NCBI RefSeq assembly: GCF_026344035.1
Contig: NZ_JAPKND010000005.1
Span: forward strand, 217,642 to 281,641
DNA: 64,000 nt
Reading direction: 5' to 3'
Source of the DNA: Alcaligenes endophyticus
Lineage (GTDB): Bacteria; Pseudomonadota; Gammaproteobacteria; Burkholderiales; Burkholderiaceae_B
Position numbers and translations under genes: made by a program. This document shows positions 26,691 through 35,709 of the stretch, piece after piece; positions within the stretch are counted from its first letter, which is position 1, and each line of letters starts with the position of its first letter. The notes below the pieces were generated by a model. It was not told the origin of the DNA and did no database searches. It saw nothing but the letters and a program-made list of their open reading frames with translations.

Positions 26691-28760
26691 CTAACTTCTC
26701 AGTAGCTCTTCACGTCCTTTCATCCAGCGCTGCATATGCGCCGCTGCCGCATTAGGGTATTGATCGCGCAACACAACCGCTACTTCTTGCGCCTGTTCAA
26801 TTAAAGCGGCATCCGTATCTAAACTGGCAAAACGCAATACTGCTTGGCCCGATTGACGCATGCCCATGAACTCACCGGGCCCTCGCTGTGCTAAATCGCG
26901 TCGAGCAATTTCAAAACCATCGGTAGTTTCATACATGGCTTGCAGACGTGCGCGAGCAATATGCGATAAAGGCGTTTGGTACAGTAAAACACATACAGAC
27001 TGTATATGGCCCCGCCCTACTCGACCACGCAGTTGATGCAGTTGTGCTAAGCCAAAGCGCTCCGCATGTTCAATAATCATGAGTGACGCATTGGCCACAT
27101 CGACCCCAACCTCAATGACTGTCGTCGCTACTAACACGTCTAACTCATGGGCCCGAAAAGCGTCCATTATTTGCGCCTTCTCGGTGGCAGACTGGCGCCC
27201 ATGAATCAGGCCTATACGCACCTCTGGCAAAGCTTGGGTAAGCACCAAATGGGTATCAATGGCGGTTTGCAACTGTAGTGCCTCACTTTCTTCCACTAAG
27301 GGGCAGACCCAATACGCTTGCCGTCCCTGGGCGACCTCTGCCCTGACACGGTCCATGATTTCTGGCCGGCGGGCATCCGATGCTAACTTGGTGATAACGG
27401 GGCTACGGCCAGGGGGAAGCTCATCGATAGCCGATACATCAAGATCCGCAAAGTAACTCATGGCTAAAGTGCGTGGTATAGGTGTAGCACTCATATTTAA
27501 TTGGTGTGGAATCAAGGTGTTGCCGCTGCGATTGGCCTTATCACCTTTACGGCTCAACTCAAGCCGTTGGCCCACTCCAAACCTATGTTGCTCATCCAAA
27601 ATCACTAAGCCTAAGCGCTGGAATTGAACGTGCTCTTGGATAAGAGCTTGTGTACCAACGGCGAGTGTGGCCGCTCCGGTCCGTAAAGCCTCATACGCTT
27701 CATGTTTTTTCTTGGCGCTCAAACTTCCCGTCAGCCAAACCAGAGGCACTCCTAACGGGTCTAACCAAGCTTTAATTTTCACATAGTGCTGCTCCGCCAA
27801 GATTTCGGTGGGCGCCATGATAGCAACCTGATATCCGCTAGCAATCGCCTGCGTGGCGGCTAACGTAGCCACAATTGTCTTACCACTACCCACATCGCCT
27901 TGTAGCAGCCTGTGCATGGGAAAGTCACGTGCCATATCATGCGCAATTTCATTCACCACGCGTTCTTGAGCGGAGGTTAATTGAAACGGTAAACTGGCGC
28001 GTAACTGCTGTTCAAGAGCGGAGTGCCGTGCTGCTAGCGGCTGCGCCTTCTGCGCACGACGTGCTTGTCTCGCTGCTGCCAGTGATAACTGCTGCGCTAA
28101 CAACTCATCAAATTTAATCCGATTCCAAGCCGGATGGCCCTCGTGGAATAAGCGCTCGTAACTTAAGTCTGGGGGGGGGTAATGCAACAGACGGATGGCC
28201 TCTTGGAAAGGCATGAGCTGTAGCTCATCGCGTAATGCCGTTGGTAGCGTATCGCGAAGATCCGCCTGTTCAAGCGCCTGCGCAATACACTTACGTAAAC
28301 TAGGCTGAGTGAGGCCATCAGTGGTGGGGTATACGGGCGTTAAAGCGCGGGCTAGCGCAGCCCCCGCATTGCTTAACTTAGGATGCACCATTTCTAAGCC
28401 ATTAAAGCCTTGTCGAATCTCGCCCCGGACGCGAATCTGACGTCCAACAGCTAAGGCTTTAATTTGGCTGGGATAAAAATGTATCCAACGCAAAGACAAG
28501 CGGCCCGACTCGTCTTCAATGACCGCGTGTAACTGCCTTCTTGGGCGCTGCTGCACGTCAACGCTTAAAATCGTACCTTCCACTTGGACCGATAAACCAG
28601 GGTGAACCTCGGCAATAGCTTGCACATGAGTTTCATCTTCGTAGCGTATAGGCAAATGCACGACGAAATCGGCTGGCGCAACCAGGCCCAAGCGCTCTAA
28701 GCGCTGGGCCATCGTGCTAGTCTTTTTTTTGCTAGGTGCAGCAGTTGGCTGGGTGGCCAT
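26691..28760 (-). CDS. recG: ATP-dependent DNA helicase RecG
   Basis: Branch-migration helicase that reverses stalled forks and processes Holliday junctions, 689 aa (E. coli 693). An N-terminal wedge/OB domain is followed by superfamily 2 helicase motifs: I GDVGSGKT, II DEQH, III SATPIPRT and VI QLRGRVGRG. A run of nine C residues on the coding strand (28171-28179) encodes Pro-Pro-Pro, and a slip there would frame-shift the gene near residue 197. The gene lies 14 nt after ridA and 45 nt before oxyR. It reads as intact here. Confidence 0.96.
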   Translation of the reverse strand: MATQPTAAPSKKKTSTMAQRLERLGLVAPADFVVHLPIRYEDETHVQAIAEVHPGLSVQVEGTILSVDVQQRPRRQLHAVIEDESGRLSLRWIHFYPSQIKALAVGRQIRVRGEIRQGFNGLEMVHPKLSNAGAALARALTPVYPTTDGLTQPSLRKCIAQALEQADLRDTLPTALRDELQLMPFQEAIRLLHYPPPDLSYERLFHEGHPAWNRIKFDELLAQQLSLAAARQARRAQKAQPLAARHSALEQQLRASLPFQLTSAQERVVNEIAHDMARDFPMHRLLQGDVGSGKTIVATLAATQAIASGYQVAIMAPTEILAEQHYVKIKAWLDPLGVPLVWLTGSLSAKKKHEAYEALRTGAATLAVGTQALIQEHVQFQRLGLVILDEQHRFGVGQRLELSRKGDKANRSGNTLIPHQLNMSATPIPRTLAMSYFADLDVSAIDELPPGRSPVITKLASDARRPEIMDRVRAEVAQGRQAYWVCPLVEESEALQLQTAIDTHLVLTQALPEVRIGLIHGRQSATEKAQIMDAFRAHELDVLVATTVIEVGVDVANASLMIIEHAERFGLAQLHQLRGRVGRGHIQSVCVLLYQTPLSHIARARLQAMYETTDGFEIARRDLAQRGPGEFMGMRQSGQAVLRFASLDTDAALIEQAQEVAVVLRDQYPNAAAAHMQRWMKGREELLRS
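28171..28179 (-). repeat. C9 homopolymer in recG
   Basis: Nine consecutive G on the plus strand (C on the coding strand) encode three prolines. The tract is long enough to slip during replication. Current length keeps recG open. Confidence 0.9.
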
Positions 28761-28774
28761 TTCCCAAACAGAAC

Positions 28775-29161
28775 TTAAATAACGATGATCGCCTCGACCT
28801 CGAACTGTGCCCCTTTCGGCAAACTACTAACACCTATGGTGGAGCGAGCAGGGAAAGGTTGAGGCACTAGCTCGGCCATAATGGCGTTAGCACTAGCGAA
28901 TTTACTTAAATCAGTTAGGAATAAACCTAACCGTACTATGTTGCTCATTTCGCCGCCTGCCGCCTTAATCACCGCTTCCAGATTGGCGAAAGACTGCCTG
29001 ACTTGAGCTTCAAAATTTTCTGATACTAATTCGCCAGTACTTGGCTCTAGACCAATTTGGCCAGATAAATAGACGGTCTTGCCGCTAGGAGCAACCACAG
29101 CCTGAGAATAAGGGCCTACTGCAGCAGGAGCGCTGTCTGTAAAAATAATTTGCTTAGCCAT
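28775..29161 (-). CDS. ridA: RidA family enamine/imine deaminase
   Basis: 128 aa, the standard length. RidA hydrolyses reactive 2-aminoacrylate-type enamines released by PLP enzymes. Visible family marks are VYLSGQIGL near residue 32 and the C-terminal block PARSTIGVSSLPKGAQFEVE, whose arginine (Arg105 in characterised proteins) holds the substrate carboxylate. It is followed 14 nt later by recG on the same strand and is probably co-transcribed. Confidence 0.94.
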   Translation of the reverse strand: MAKQIIFTDSAPAAVGPYSQAVVAPSGKTVYLSGQIGLEPSTGELVSENFEAQVRQSFANLEAVIKAAGGEMSNIVRLGLFLTDLSKFASANAIMAELVPQPFPARSTIGVSSLPKGAQFEVEAIIVI

Positions 29162-29301
29162 AAAAAACCATCAAAAGTGAATAAAAGAAGGTCTATCAGA
29201 GTTTAAACTTCTATAGGAAAATTTAACAAGAAAAATGCACATTTTCCTGAGTAACCTTGATAGGGACTGAGCAAATAGACACGCCTCGTGCCCTATTATG
29301 C

Positions 29302-30078
29302 TTATTTTTCGACAAAAGCCCGTTCAATGACGTAGTCGCCTGGCTGGCCCACACCTGCAGAGACGACAAAGCCAAAACTATCGAGCATGGCGCTTAAATC
29401 AGCCAACATGGAAGGGCTACCACATAGCATGGCGCGATCCTGGGCAGGATCTATAGCGGGCAACCCTAAGTCTTGGCATAGCTTACCACTTTCCAGCGCT
29501 TGAGTAATACGGCCTTCGTTACGGAACGGCTCACGCGTGACTGTGGGGTAATACAGCAACTTTTCACGTACTAATTCACCGAAGAACTCGTTATTGGGCA
29601 GTTCATTCTGGATGAAATCCGCATACGCGAGCTCACTCACAAAGCGCACTCCGTGTACCAGTACCACTTTTTCGAAACGCTCGTAGGTCTCGGGGTCTTT
29701 AATAATGCTCATGAAGGGAGCGAGACCAGTACCGGTACCTAGCAAGAATAAATTTCGCCCGGCCTTCAGGTCGTCAATCACCAAGGTTCCCACCGGCTTG
29801 CGGCTCACCAACACGGTGTCGCCCTCTTTCAGGTGTTGCAAACGTGAAGTCAAGGGGCCGTCTGGCACTTTGATGCTGAGAAACTCCAAATTTTCTTCGT
29901 AGTTAGCGCTAGCAATGCTGTAAGCACGCATCAAAGGCTTGCCGTCTACCTCTAATCCCAACATAACAAAGTGGCCATTGTGAAAACGTAAGGCTTTGTC
30001 ACGCGTGGTAGTAAAGGAGAATAAAGTGTCGTTCCAGTGATGAACGCTAAGCACACGTTCGGAGTTAAAAGCTGCCAT
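29302..30078 (-). CDS. fpr: Ferredoxin/flavodoxin-NADP+ reductase
   Basis: Cytosolic flavoprotein of 258 aa that moves electrons between NADPH and ferredoxin or flavodoxin. The FAD-binding motif is RAYSIAS near residue 52, the NADP-binding GTGTGLAPF near 112 and the nicotinamide-side CGSPSM near 214. The C-terminus EKxFVEK-type (RAFVEK) is typical of subclass IIB bacterial Fpr. It stands alone, divergent from the iron importer. A candidate FNR-type box lies 139 bp upstream of its start. Confidence 0.93.
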   Translation of the reverse strand: MAAFNSERVLSVHHWNDTLFSFTTTRDKALRFHNGHFVMLGLEVDGKPLMRAYSIASANYEENLEFLSIKVPDGPLTSRLQHLKEGDTVLVSRKPVGTLVIDDLKAGRNLFLLGTGTGLAPFMSIIKDPETYERFEKVVLVHGVRFVSELAYADFIQNELPNNEFFGELVREKLLYYPTVTREPFRNEGRITQALESGKLCQDLGLPAIDPAQDRAMLCGSPSMLADLSAMLDSFGFVVSAGVGQPGDYVIERAFVEK

Positions 30079-30216
30079 TGCGAGTAGGAGTTAGGACCGA
30101 AAGAAGTTAGTGAAAAAGAGGGCTAAAAGGGCTGAGACGAAGAACTTTTAGCACACTACAGCATGTATTCTACCCTGCCTGCGGCCAATTAAGCAGGGAT
30201 AACCCTGCCAAACCTA

Positions 30217-30230
30217 TTGATCACAATCAG
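30217..30230. promoter_or_regulatory. Candidate FNR/ANR-type box
   Basis: TTGATCACAATCAG matches nine of the ten fixed bases of TTGAT-N4-ATCAA. It lies between divergent fpr and fbpA. It could be chance; no spacing to a known start site is available. Confidence 0.4.
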
Positions 30231-30370
30231 TGTTTAGCGCAATTTAACTGCTTTAAGAGGGTTTAAATGGAAATCGCAATCATTGTTGATACACAGCAAT
30301 TCACTCCCGTATTTTTGATCTAAAACACTTGTGCAGACCCAAATTTGCTGTTACCTTTGCTGATCTCTTT

Positions 30371-30389
30371 GATAATCATTCCTATTATC
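30371..30389 (+). promoter_or_regulatory. Candidate Fur box upstream of fbpA
   Basis: GATAATCATTCCTATTATC matches 14 of 19 positions of the Fur consensus, with both outer hexamers intact. It lies 30 bp upstream of the fbpA start. It fits iron repression of an iron importer. Confidence 0.72.
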
Positions 30390-30418
30390 TTATTTATTGC
30401 GGGTAAGGAGCACCATCC

Positions 30419-31468
30419 ATGCATGTCAACATAACCATGACAAAGCTATTCCAACAACTTTGCTTTGCAGGCTTAGCCGGATTAGCAAGCATTAGCGCCG
30501 CTCAAGCAGCAAATGAAGTTAATTTGTACACTACCCGTGAACCAGGCTTGATTACCCCACTGCTGGAAGCGTTCCAACAAGACACAGGCGTTAAGGTTAA
30601 TACTGTTTTTGTGAAAGACGGTTTGATTGAGCGCGTAAAAACGGAAGGCGATAAATCGCCCGCCGACGTGTTAATGACCGTTGATATTGGTAATTTGCTC
30701 GACTTAGTCGAGGCAGGGGTGACTCAACCAGTTAAGTCCGAAGCCCTAGAAACTGCCATTCCCGCTAACCTGCGTGGCACCGATGGCGACTGGTTTTCGC
30801 TTTCCTTACGTGATCGCGTTGCCTATGTAGATAAAGACTTAGACATCACATCAATTACCTACGAAGACTTTGCCGACCCTAAATACAAAGGCAAAGTATG
30901 TATTCGCTCTGGTCAGCATCCTTACAACACCGCGCTGATTGCCGCCAAAATTGCTCACGATGGTGTCGAAGCGACGGAAGCTTGGCTACAAGGCGTTAAG
31001 GCAAACCTGGGACGTAAAGCTGCCGGCGGTGACCGCGATGTTGCCCGTGACATCTTGGGTGCCATTTGTGATGTTGGTATTGCCAACGCCTACTATGTAG
31101 GCCGCATGAAAAACGCGGAACCCGGTTCAGATGCCTACAAATGGGGGGAAGGCATCAAAGTCTTACGCCCTACATTCAGTAGCGAGAATAGCAAAGGCAC
31201 TCACGTGAATATTTCTGGCGCCGCCTTAGCTGCTCACTCCCCTAACAAGGAACAAGCTATTCAATTGCTAGAATACTTGGTGTCCGATAAGGCACAAAGT
31301 ATGTACGCAAAAGCTAATTACGAGTATCCCGTTAAAAAAGGCGTAGAGCTTGACCCAGTTGTGGCAAGTTTTGGCGAGCTCATTATTGATCCCCTGCCAT
31401 TAACCGAGATCGCCAAGCATCGTAAACAAGCCAGCGAATTGGTCGACAAAGTTGGTTTTGATAATTAG
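30419..31468 (+). CDS. fbpA: Iron(III) ABC transporter substrate-binding protein
   Basis: Periplasmic ferric-ion-binding protein of the FbpA/FutA family, 349 aa. The start ATG has AAGGAG 8 nt upstream; a second ATG six codons in is an alternative. The signal peptide ends AAQA before ANEVNLYTTREPGL. The blocks SADVL-like SPADVLMTVD and the C-terminal-half NAYYVGRM, which contributes adjacent iron-binding tyrosines, are present. It heads fbpABC behind a candidate Fur box and is followed by a terminator-like hairpin before fbpB. Confidence 0.93.
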   Translation: MHVNITMTKLFQQLCFAGLAGLASISAAQAANEVNLYTTREPGLITPLLEAFQQDTGVKVNTVFVKDGLIERVKTEGDKSPADVLMTVDIGNLLDLVEAGVTQPVKSEALETAIPANLRGTDGDWFSLSLRDRVAYVDKDLDITSITYEDFADPKYKGKVCIRSGQHPYNTALIAAKIAHDGVEATEAWLQGVKANLGRKAAGGDRDVARDILGAICDVGIANAYYVGRMKNAEPGSDAYKWGEGIKVLRPTFSSENSKGTHVNISGAALAAHSPNKEQAIQLLEYLVSDKAQSMYAKANYEYPVKKGVELDPVVASFGELIIDPLPLTEIAKHRKQASELVDKVGFDN

Positions 31469-31488
31469 TAATTCCCAGGCTAACCAAG

Positions 31489-31523
31489 AAACCGCAGTGC
31501 CCCTTATTGGGGACTGCGGTTTT
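31489..31523 (+). terminator. Attenuator-like hairpin between fbpA and fbpB
   Basis: AAACCGCAGT(G)CCCC / GGGGACTGCGGTTT form a 14-bp stem with one bulge and a TTTT tail. It should stop a share of transcripts so that the binding protein is made in excess over the permease. Confidence 0.75.
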
Positions 31524-31555
31524 CGCACATCAGCAGCACCGCTTTTTTTCTACGC

Positions 31556-33220
31556 ATGACTCAGTTTTTTCGTCGTTTACCTTGGTGGCAAGGCATTGCC
31601 AGTCTCATCGCGTTATGCGTAGCGGCCCCTATTATCACCTTGGTTTTTTATGCTTTTGGCGGAGACGTAGGACACTGGGCGCACTTAGCCCAGTTCGTCT
31701 TGCCTAACGCCATGAAAAACACCCTCATTCTTTTATTGGGCGTGGGGATTGTGGTGACCCTACTGGGTGTAGGTGCTGCTTGGTTAGTCACCGCTTACGA
31801 CTTCCCCAGCCGTAAAGCTTTATCGTGGGCATTACTGCTGCCCTTAGCCGTACCCACCTATATTGTGGCCTTTGCCTACCTTGATATCTTGCACCCCATT
31901 GGCCCGGTGCAAGGGCTCATCCGTGACGTAATGGGCTACAGCAGCCCACGCGAATTTAGACTGCCCGATTTGCGCTCATTAGGCGGCGCTATATTTTTAC
32001 TGGGCTTTGTGCTGTATCCGTACGTGTACCTGAGTACGCGCGCCATGTTCGCCACTCAGTCGGCCAATTTGCTTGAAGCAGCACGCGTAATGGGAGAGTC
32101 TGGTCGTAGCGTATTTTTCCGTGTTGCTCTGCCACTGGCCAGACCCGCCATTGCCGTAGGCATTAGCCTAGCGCTATTAGAAACCCTGAACGATATTGGC
32201 GCCTCGGAATTTCTGGGTGTGCAAACGCTAACGGTATCCATCTACACGACGTGGGTCACGCGCTCTAACATGGCGGGTGCAGCGCAAATAGCTATCGCCA
32301 TGCTAGTGATTGTGGCAAGTTTGATTACGCTCGAGCGCTATGGCCGTCGTAAACAAGCTTATACCAGCCAAATTCGCTCGCGTCCTATTCAAGCGCAGCG
32401 CTTACGCGGTGCCCCAATGTTACTTGCCATAGGCTTGGGATGGGCGCCTATTACCCTGGGCTTTTTTATTCCCGCCCTATATTTAATTCAAGAAACTCAT
32501 AAATACCTAGATCGCGCCGGAGCCTTATCCGCACAGTTAGTCGCTAGCGCCATTAACACCGTCAGCATCGCCCTGTTTGCCACCCTGCTCACCGTCGTTT
32601 GTGGCCTGGTGGTGGCCTGGGCGGGTAGACGTATTCGTAATGCCGACCGTCCTGTTTATGGTTTGACGATGGCGCGTATTAGCTCTTTGGGCTACGCCAT
32701 TCCCGGCACCGTGCTTGCTCTAGGTTTATTAACGCCACTTGTGCTTTTTGATGATTTTTATAATCGCATCGCATCATGGTTAGGCATACCCAGCAGCGGC
32801 TTATTGCTAATGGGCTCCAGTGCCGCCTTAGTCTTAGCGTATACGATGCGCTTTTTAGCCATTTCAGTGGGTGGTACCGAAGCGGGCTTGCAACGAATCC
32901 CCCCCTCGTTAGAGCAGGCATCGCGCTTACTCGGAGAGACGCCCGCCAGTACTTTGTATCGAGTGCATCTACCCTTGCTTAGACCTGCCATCGGTGCAGC
33001 AGCATTATTAGTATTTGTGGATGCCATGAAAGAGCTGCCGGCCACCCTTTTATTGCGTCCCAGCAACTTCGAAACCTTGGCGACCTGGCTCTATGCCGAA
33101 GCTGCACGGGGCACCTACGAAGAAGGGGCCGTAGCGGCTCTAGCGATCGTCGCCGTCGGTTTGGTACCCGTTATTTTATTAGCTCGCACACAGCTAATGA
33201 ACACAGGAAAATCATCATGA
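31556..33220 (+). CDS. fbpB: Iron(III) ABC transporter permease FbpB
   Basis: Fused double permease of 554 aa, the usual FbpB/SfuB length, with about twelve membrane segments in two homologous halves. Each half carries an EAA coupling loop: LEAARVMGESGRSVFFRVALP (core EAARVMG) in the first and LEQASRLLGETPASTLYRVHLP (core EQASRLLG) in the second. The ATG lacks a clear Shine-Dalgarno. The stop overlaps fbpC by 4 bp (ATGA). Confidence 0.93.
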   Translation: MTQFFRRLPWWQGIASLIALCVAAPIITLVFYAFGGDVGHWAHLAQFVLPNAMKNTLILLLGVGIVVTLLGVGAAWLVTAYDFPSRKALSWALLLPLAVPTYIVAFAYLDILHPIGPVQGLIRDVMGYSSPREFRLPDLRSLGGAIFLLGFVLYPYVYLSTRAMFATQSANLLEAARVMGESGRSVFFRVALPLARPAIAVGISLALLETLNDIGASEFLGVQTLTVSIYTTWVTRSNMAGAAQIAIAMLVIVASLITLERYGRRKQAYTSQIRSRPIQAQRLRGAPMLLAIGLGWAPITLGFFIPALYLIQETHKYLDRAGALSAQLVASAINTVSIALFATLLTVVCGLVVAWAGRRIRNADRPVYGLTMARISSLGYAIPGTVLALGLLTPLVLFDDFYNRIASWLGIPSSGLLLMGSSAALVLAYTMRFLAISVGGTEAGLQRIPPSLEQASRLLGETPASTLYRVHLPLLRPAIGAAALLVFVDAMKELPATLLLRPSNFETLATWLYAEAARGTYEEGAVAALAIVAVGLVPVILLARTQLMNTGKSS

Positions 33221-34017
33221 ATTCCGCCTTTTTAAGCCTGCAAGATATTACCCTTTCCTACGAGACCTCCAAGGGCCTTAAGCCAGTGGTGCAAGGGCTC
33301 AGCCTGTCGTTGCGCAAAGGAGAAATTGGTTGCCTGTTAGGCGCTTCAGGCTGTGGTAAGACGACAGTATTACGATCGATCGCAGGCTTTGAGCCGTTGC
33401 GCAGCGGACGTATCAGTCTAGGCGAACAAATCTTATCTTTACCGAACCAACAGCTCGCCCCCGAACAGCGCAATGTAGGCATGATGTTTCAAGACTATGC
33501 CTTGTTTCCCCATTTAACCGTGGCAAAAAATGTAGCCTTTGGTTTACGTCGCTGGGACAAAGCCGACCGTGAGGCTCGCGTCGACGAAATGCTAAAACTG
33601 GTTGATTTACACAACCTGTGCAATCGCTATCCGCACGAACTGTCTGGTGGCCAACAACAGCGTGTAGCATTGGTGCGAGCCCTAGCCCCACGCCCTGCCC
33701 TGTTATTACTGGATGAACCGTTTTCCAATTTAGATGTGGACTCGCGTGAGCGCCTAGCGTTTGAAGTACGGGACATTTTAAAAGCCACCTGCACCACCGC
33801 TATTTTAGTTACCCACAACCAAGCCGAAGCCTTTGCCATCGCCGACCGCATCGGCGTCATGCAAACAGGGAAAATCTTGCAATGGGATACCCCCTATGGC
33901 TTGCACCATCAGCCGGTGAACGACTTTGTCGCTGACTTTATCCGCAAAGAAGCCATTATGGCACAACGTGCCCAGGCCTATTTACGCGGTGAACAGCAAG
34001 CCGAGGCGGTGGCGTAG
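33217..34017 (+). CDS. fbpC: Iron(III) ABC transporter ATPase FbpC
   Basis: Cytoplasmic ATPase, 266 aa. Walker A GASGCGKT is at residues 42-49, the signature LSGGQQQR, Walker B LLLDEPFSNLD and the H-loop VTHNQAEAF follow. It is shorter than FbpC proteins with a full C-terminal regulatory domain (about 350 aa), a length seen in many relatives. It is the last gene of fbpABC, followed by a shared terminator. Confidence 0.93.
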   Translation: MNSAFLSLQDITLSYETSKGLKPVVQGLSLSLRKGEIGCLLGASGCGKTTVLRSIAGFEPLRSGRISLGEQILSLPNQQLAPEQRNVGMMFQDYALFPHLTVAKNVAFGLRRWDKADREARVDEMLKLVDLHNLCNRYPHELSGGQQQRVALVRALAPRPALLLLDEPFSNLDVDSRERLAFEVRDILKATCTTAILVTHNQAEAFAIADRIGVMQTGKILQWDTPYGLHHQPVNDFVADFIRKEAIMAQRAQAYLRGEQQAEAVA

Positions 34018-34072
34018 TACGTCCTCACCTGCAAACCACGATAAAGAATAACAATGCAGGCGTAAAGAACGT

Positions 34073-34106
34073 AAAAGCCGAGTAGCGTGGCACTACTCGG
34101 CTTTTT
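34073..34106. terminator. Bidirectional terminator between fbpC and glnA
   Basis: The arms AAAAGCCGAGTAG / CTACTCGGCTTTT (13 bp, 7-nt loop) have an A-run before and a T-run after. It serves both convergent genes. Confidence 0.93.
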
Positions 34107-34129
34107 ATTGCCCTGCTATACAGACCTAT

Positions 34130-35542
34130 TTATAGGCTGTAGTACATATCGAATTCTACCGGATGAGGCGTCATGCGCAAGCGCGTAACTTCTTGACGTT
34201 TGAGTTCGATGTAGGCATCCAGCATATCGTTACTAAACACACCGCCACGAGTCAAGAACTCGCGATCTTGCTCTAGCGCATCTAACGCCTGCTCGAGCGA
34301 TGAGCAAACGGTGGGGATTTTTGCATCTTCTTCAGGTGGCAAATCGTACAGATTTTTATCTGCAGGATCACCAGGATGAATGCGATTTTGTACCCCGTCT
34401 AAGCCGGCCATTAGCAAAGCCGAGAACGCCAAGTAAGGATTGGCCATAGGATCTGGGAAGCGTGACTCGACACGACGCGCTTTGGGATTGCTGACGTAAG
34501 GAATACGAATGGAGGCTGAGCGGTTCCGGGCCGAATAAGCCAGTTTCACTGGTGCTTCGTAATGCGGCACCAAACGCTTGTACGAGTTCGTGGACGGATT
34601 CGTAATGGCATTTAGTGCGCGTGCGTGCTTGATGATGCCACCAATAAAGAACAAGGCCATTTCAGACAAACCAGCGTACTCATTGCCCGCAAACATATTT
34701 TGACCATCTTTCCAAATGGACTGATGCACGTGCATACCCGAGCCGTTATCGCCCACAATAGGCTTAGGCATAAAAGTGGCTGTTTTTCCGTACACATGGG
34801 CAACATTATGCACGGTGTACTTCATAATTTGGTTCCAGTCGGCCCGCTGTACTAACGTCGAGAAACGAGTACCAATTTCTAATTGCCCTGCGCCACCCAC
34901 TTCGTGGTGATGAATCTCGACCGGTACGCCTTGCTGTTCCAGCAATAAGCACATCTCAGCACGCAAGTCGGCATAAGCATCAACCGGAGGCACGGGGACA
35001 TAGCCGCCCTTAACTGCCGGGCGATGCCCCAAGTTGCGTCCGTTTAAATCGGCGCCACGTGACCAAGGGGCCGATTCGGACTGAATTTTGACAAAGCTGC
35101 CAGACATTTCGTCATTCCAGCTAATGCCATCAAACACAAAAAACTCGGGCTCGGGGCCAAAGTAAGCCGTATCACCTAAGCCGGTAGCACGAAGGTAGGC
35201 CTCTGCACGCTTGGCGATGGAGCGGGGGTCGCGGTCATACCCTTTTAAATCGGCGGGGTCGACGACATCGCAGCTCAACACCAAGGTAGACTCTTCACGG
35301 AAAGGGTCCATGCGCATGCTGCTCGTGTCGGGCACCAGCAACATATCCGAGGCTTCGATACCTTTCCAACCAGGCAAAGAGGAACCGTCGAAAGGTAAAC
35401 CAGATTCCAGACGGTCCTCATCCACAGTATGGGCAGGCACGGTTAAATGGTGCTCGCGACCCAGGGTGTCGGTAAAACGGAAATCCACAAAAGCGATTTC
35501 ACGCTCACTTAACAGTGTTAGGACGTCTTCGGGGCTAGACAT
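34130..35542 (-). CDS. glnA: Glutamine synthetase type I
   Basis: Makes glutamine from glutamate, ammonia and ATP as a cytosolic dodecamer, 470 aa. ATG 35542 is chosen because GGAG lies 5 nt upstream; the longer frame to 35575 adds a hydrophobic, unlikely N-terminus. Visible marks include the N-terminal FDGSS loop, [11 protein letters not shown] and NRSASIRIP. Tyr399 in NLYDLPPEE is the adenylylation site, so GlnE-type control is expected. It stands alone. An upstream GGTG-ATTCG-CACC palindrome might bind NtrC. Confidence 0.97.
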   Translation of the reverse strand: MSSPEDVLTLLSEREIAFVDFRFTDTLGREHHLTVPAHTVDEDRLESGLPFDGSSLPGWKGIEASDMLLVPDTSSMRMDPFREESTLVLSCDVVDPADLKGYDRDPRSIAKRAEAYLRATGLGDTAYFGPEPEFFVFDGISWNDEMSGSFVKIQSESAPWSRGADLNGRNLGHRPAVKGGYVPVPPVDAYADLRAEMCLLLEQQGVPVEIHHHEVGGAGQLEIGTRFSTLVQRADWNQIMKYTVHNVAHVYGKTATFMPKPIVGDNGSGMHVHQSIWKDGQNMFAGNEYAGLSEMALFFIGGIIKHARALNAITNPSTNSYKRLVPHYEAPVKLAYSARNRSASIRIPYVSNPKARRVESRFPDPMANPYLAFSALLMAGLDGVQNRIHPGDPADKNLYDLPPEEDAKIPTVCSSLEQALDALEQDREFLTRGGVFSNDMLDAYIELKRQEVTRLRMTPHPVEFDMYYSL

Positions 35543-35598
35543 GATGACTCCGGCATAGAGAATAGAAAAAAACACATAAACAGTCGTGCTGCTTAAGA

Positions 35599-35611
35599 GG
35601 TGATTCGCACC
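35599..35611. promoter_or_regulatory. Palindrome upstream of glnA, possible NtrC half-site pair
   Basis: GGTG-ATTCG-CACC lies 57 bp upstream of the glnA start. NtrC sites have GCACC...GGTGC arms in the reverse order, so the fit is poor. I see no good sigma-54 promoter. Confidence 0.2.
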
Positions 35612-35709
35612 ACATAAATGTTAATGCACAGCAATGTGACACAAGATAAATTGTAGTGCATTGTGCCTGCGCAGATGGCAAAAAAATGTAGTGAAACCGT
35701 CTTATTGCC

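Larger units (their letters stand above)
30079..30418. other. Divergent regulatory region between fpr and fbpA
   Basis: 340 bp without a credible gene. It contains a GCAGGG-ATAA-CCCTGC hairpin (30193-30208), a candidate FNR box (30217-30230) and a candidate Fur box (30371-30389). Confidence 0.6.

Noticed and set aside
35543..35709. Sigma-54 promoter and NtrC sites upstream of glnA
   Set aside because: No TGGCAC-N5-TTGC element found; the one palindrome has its arms in the wrong order.
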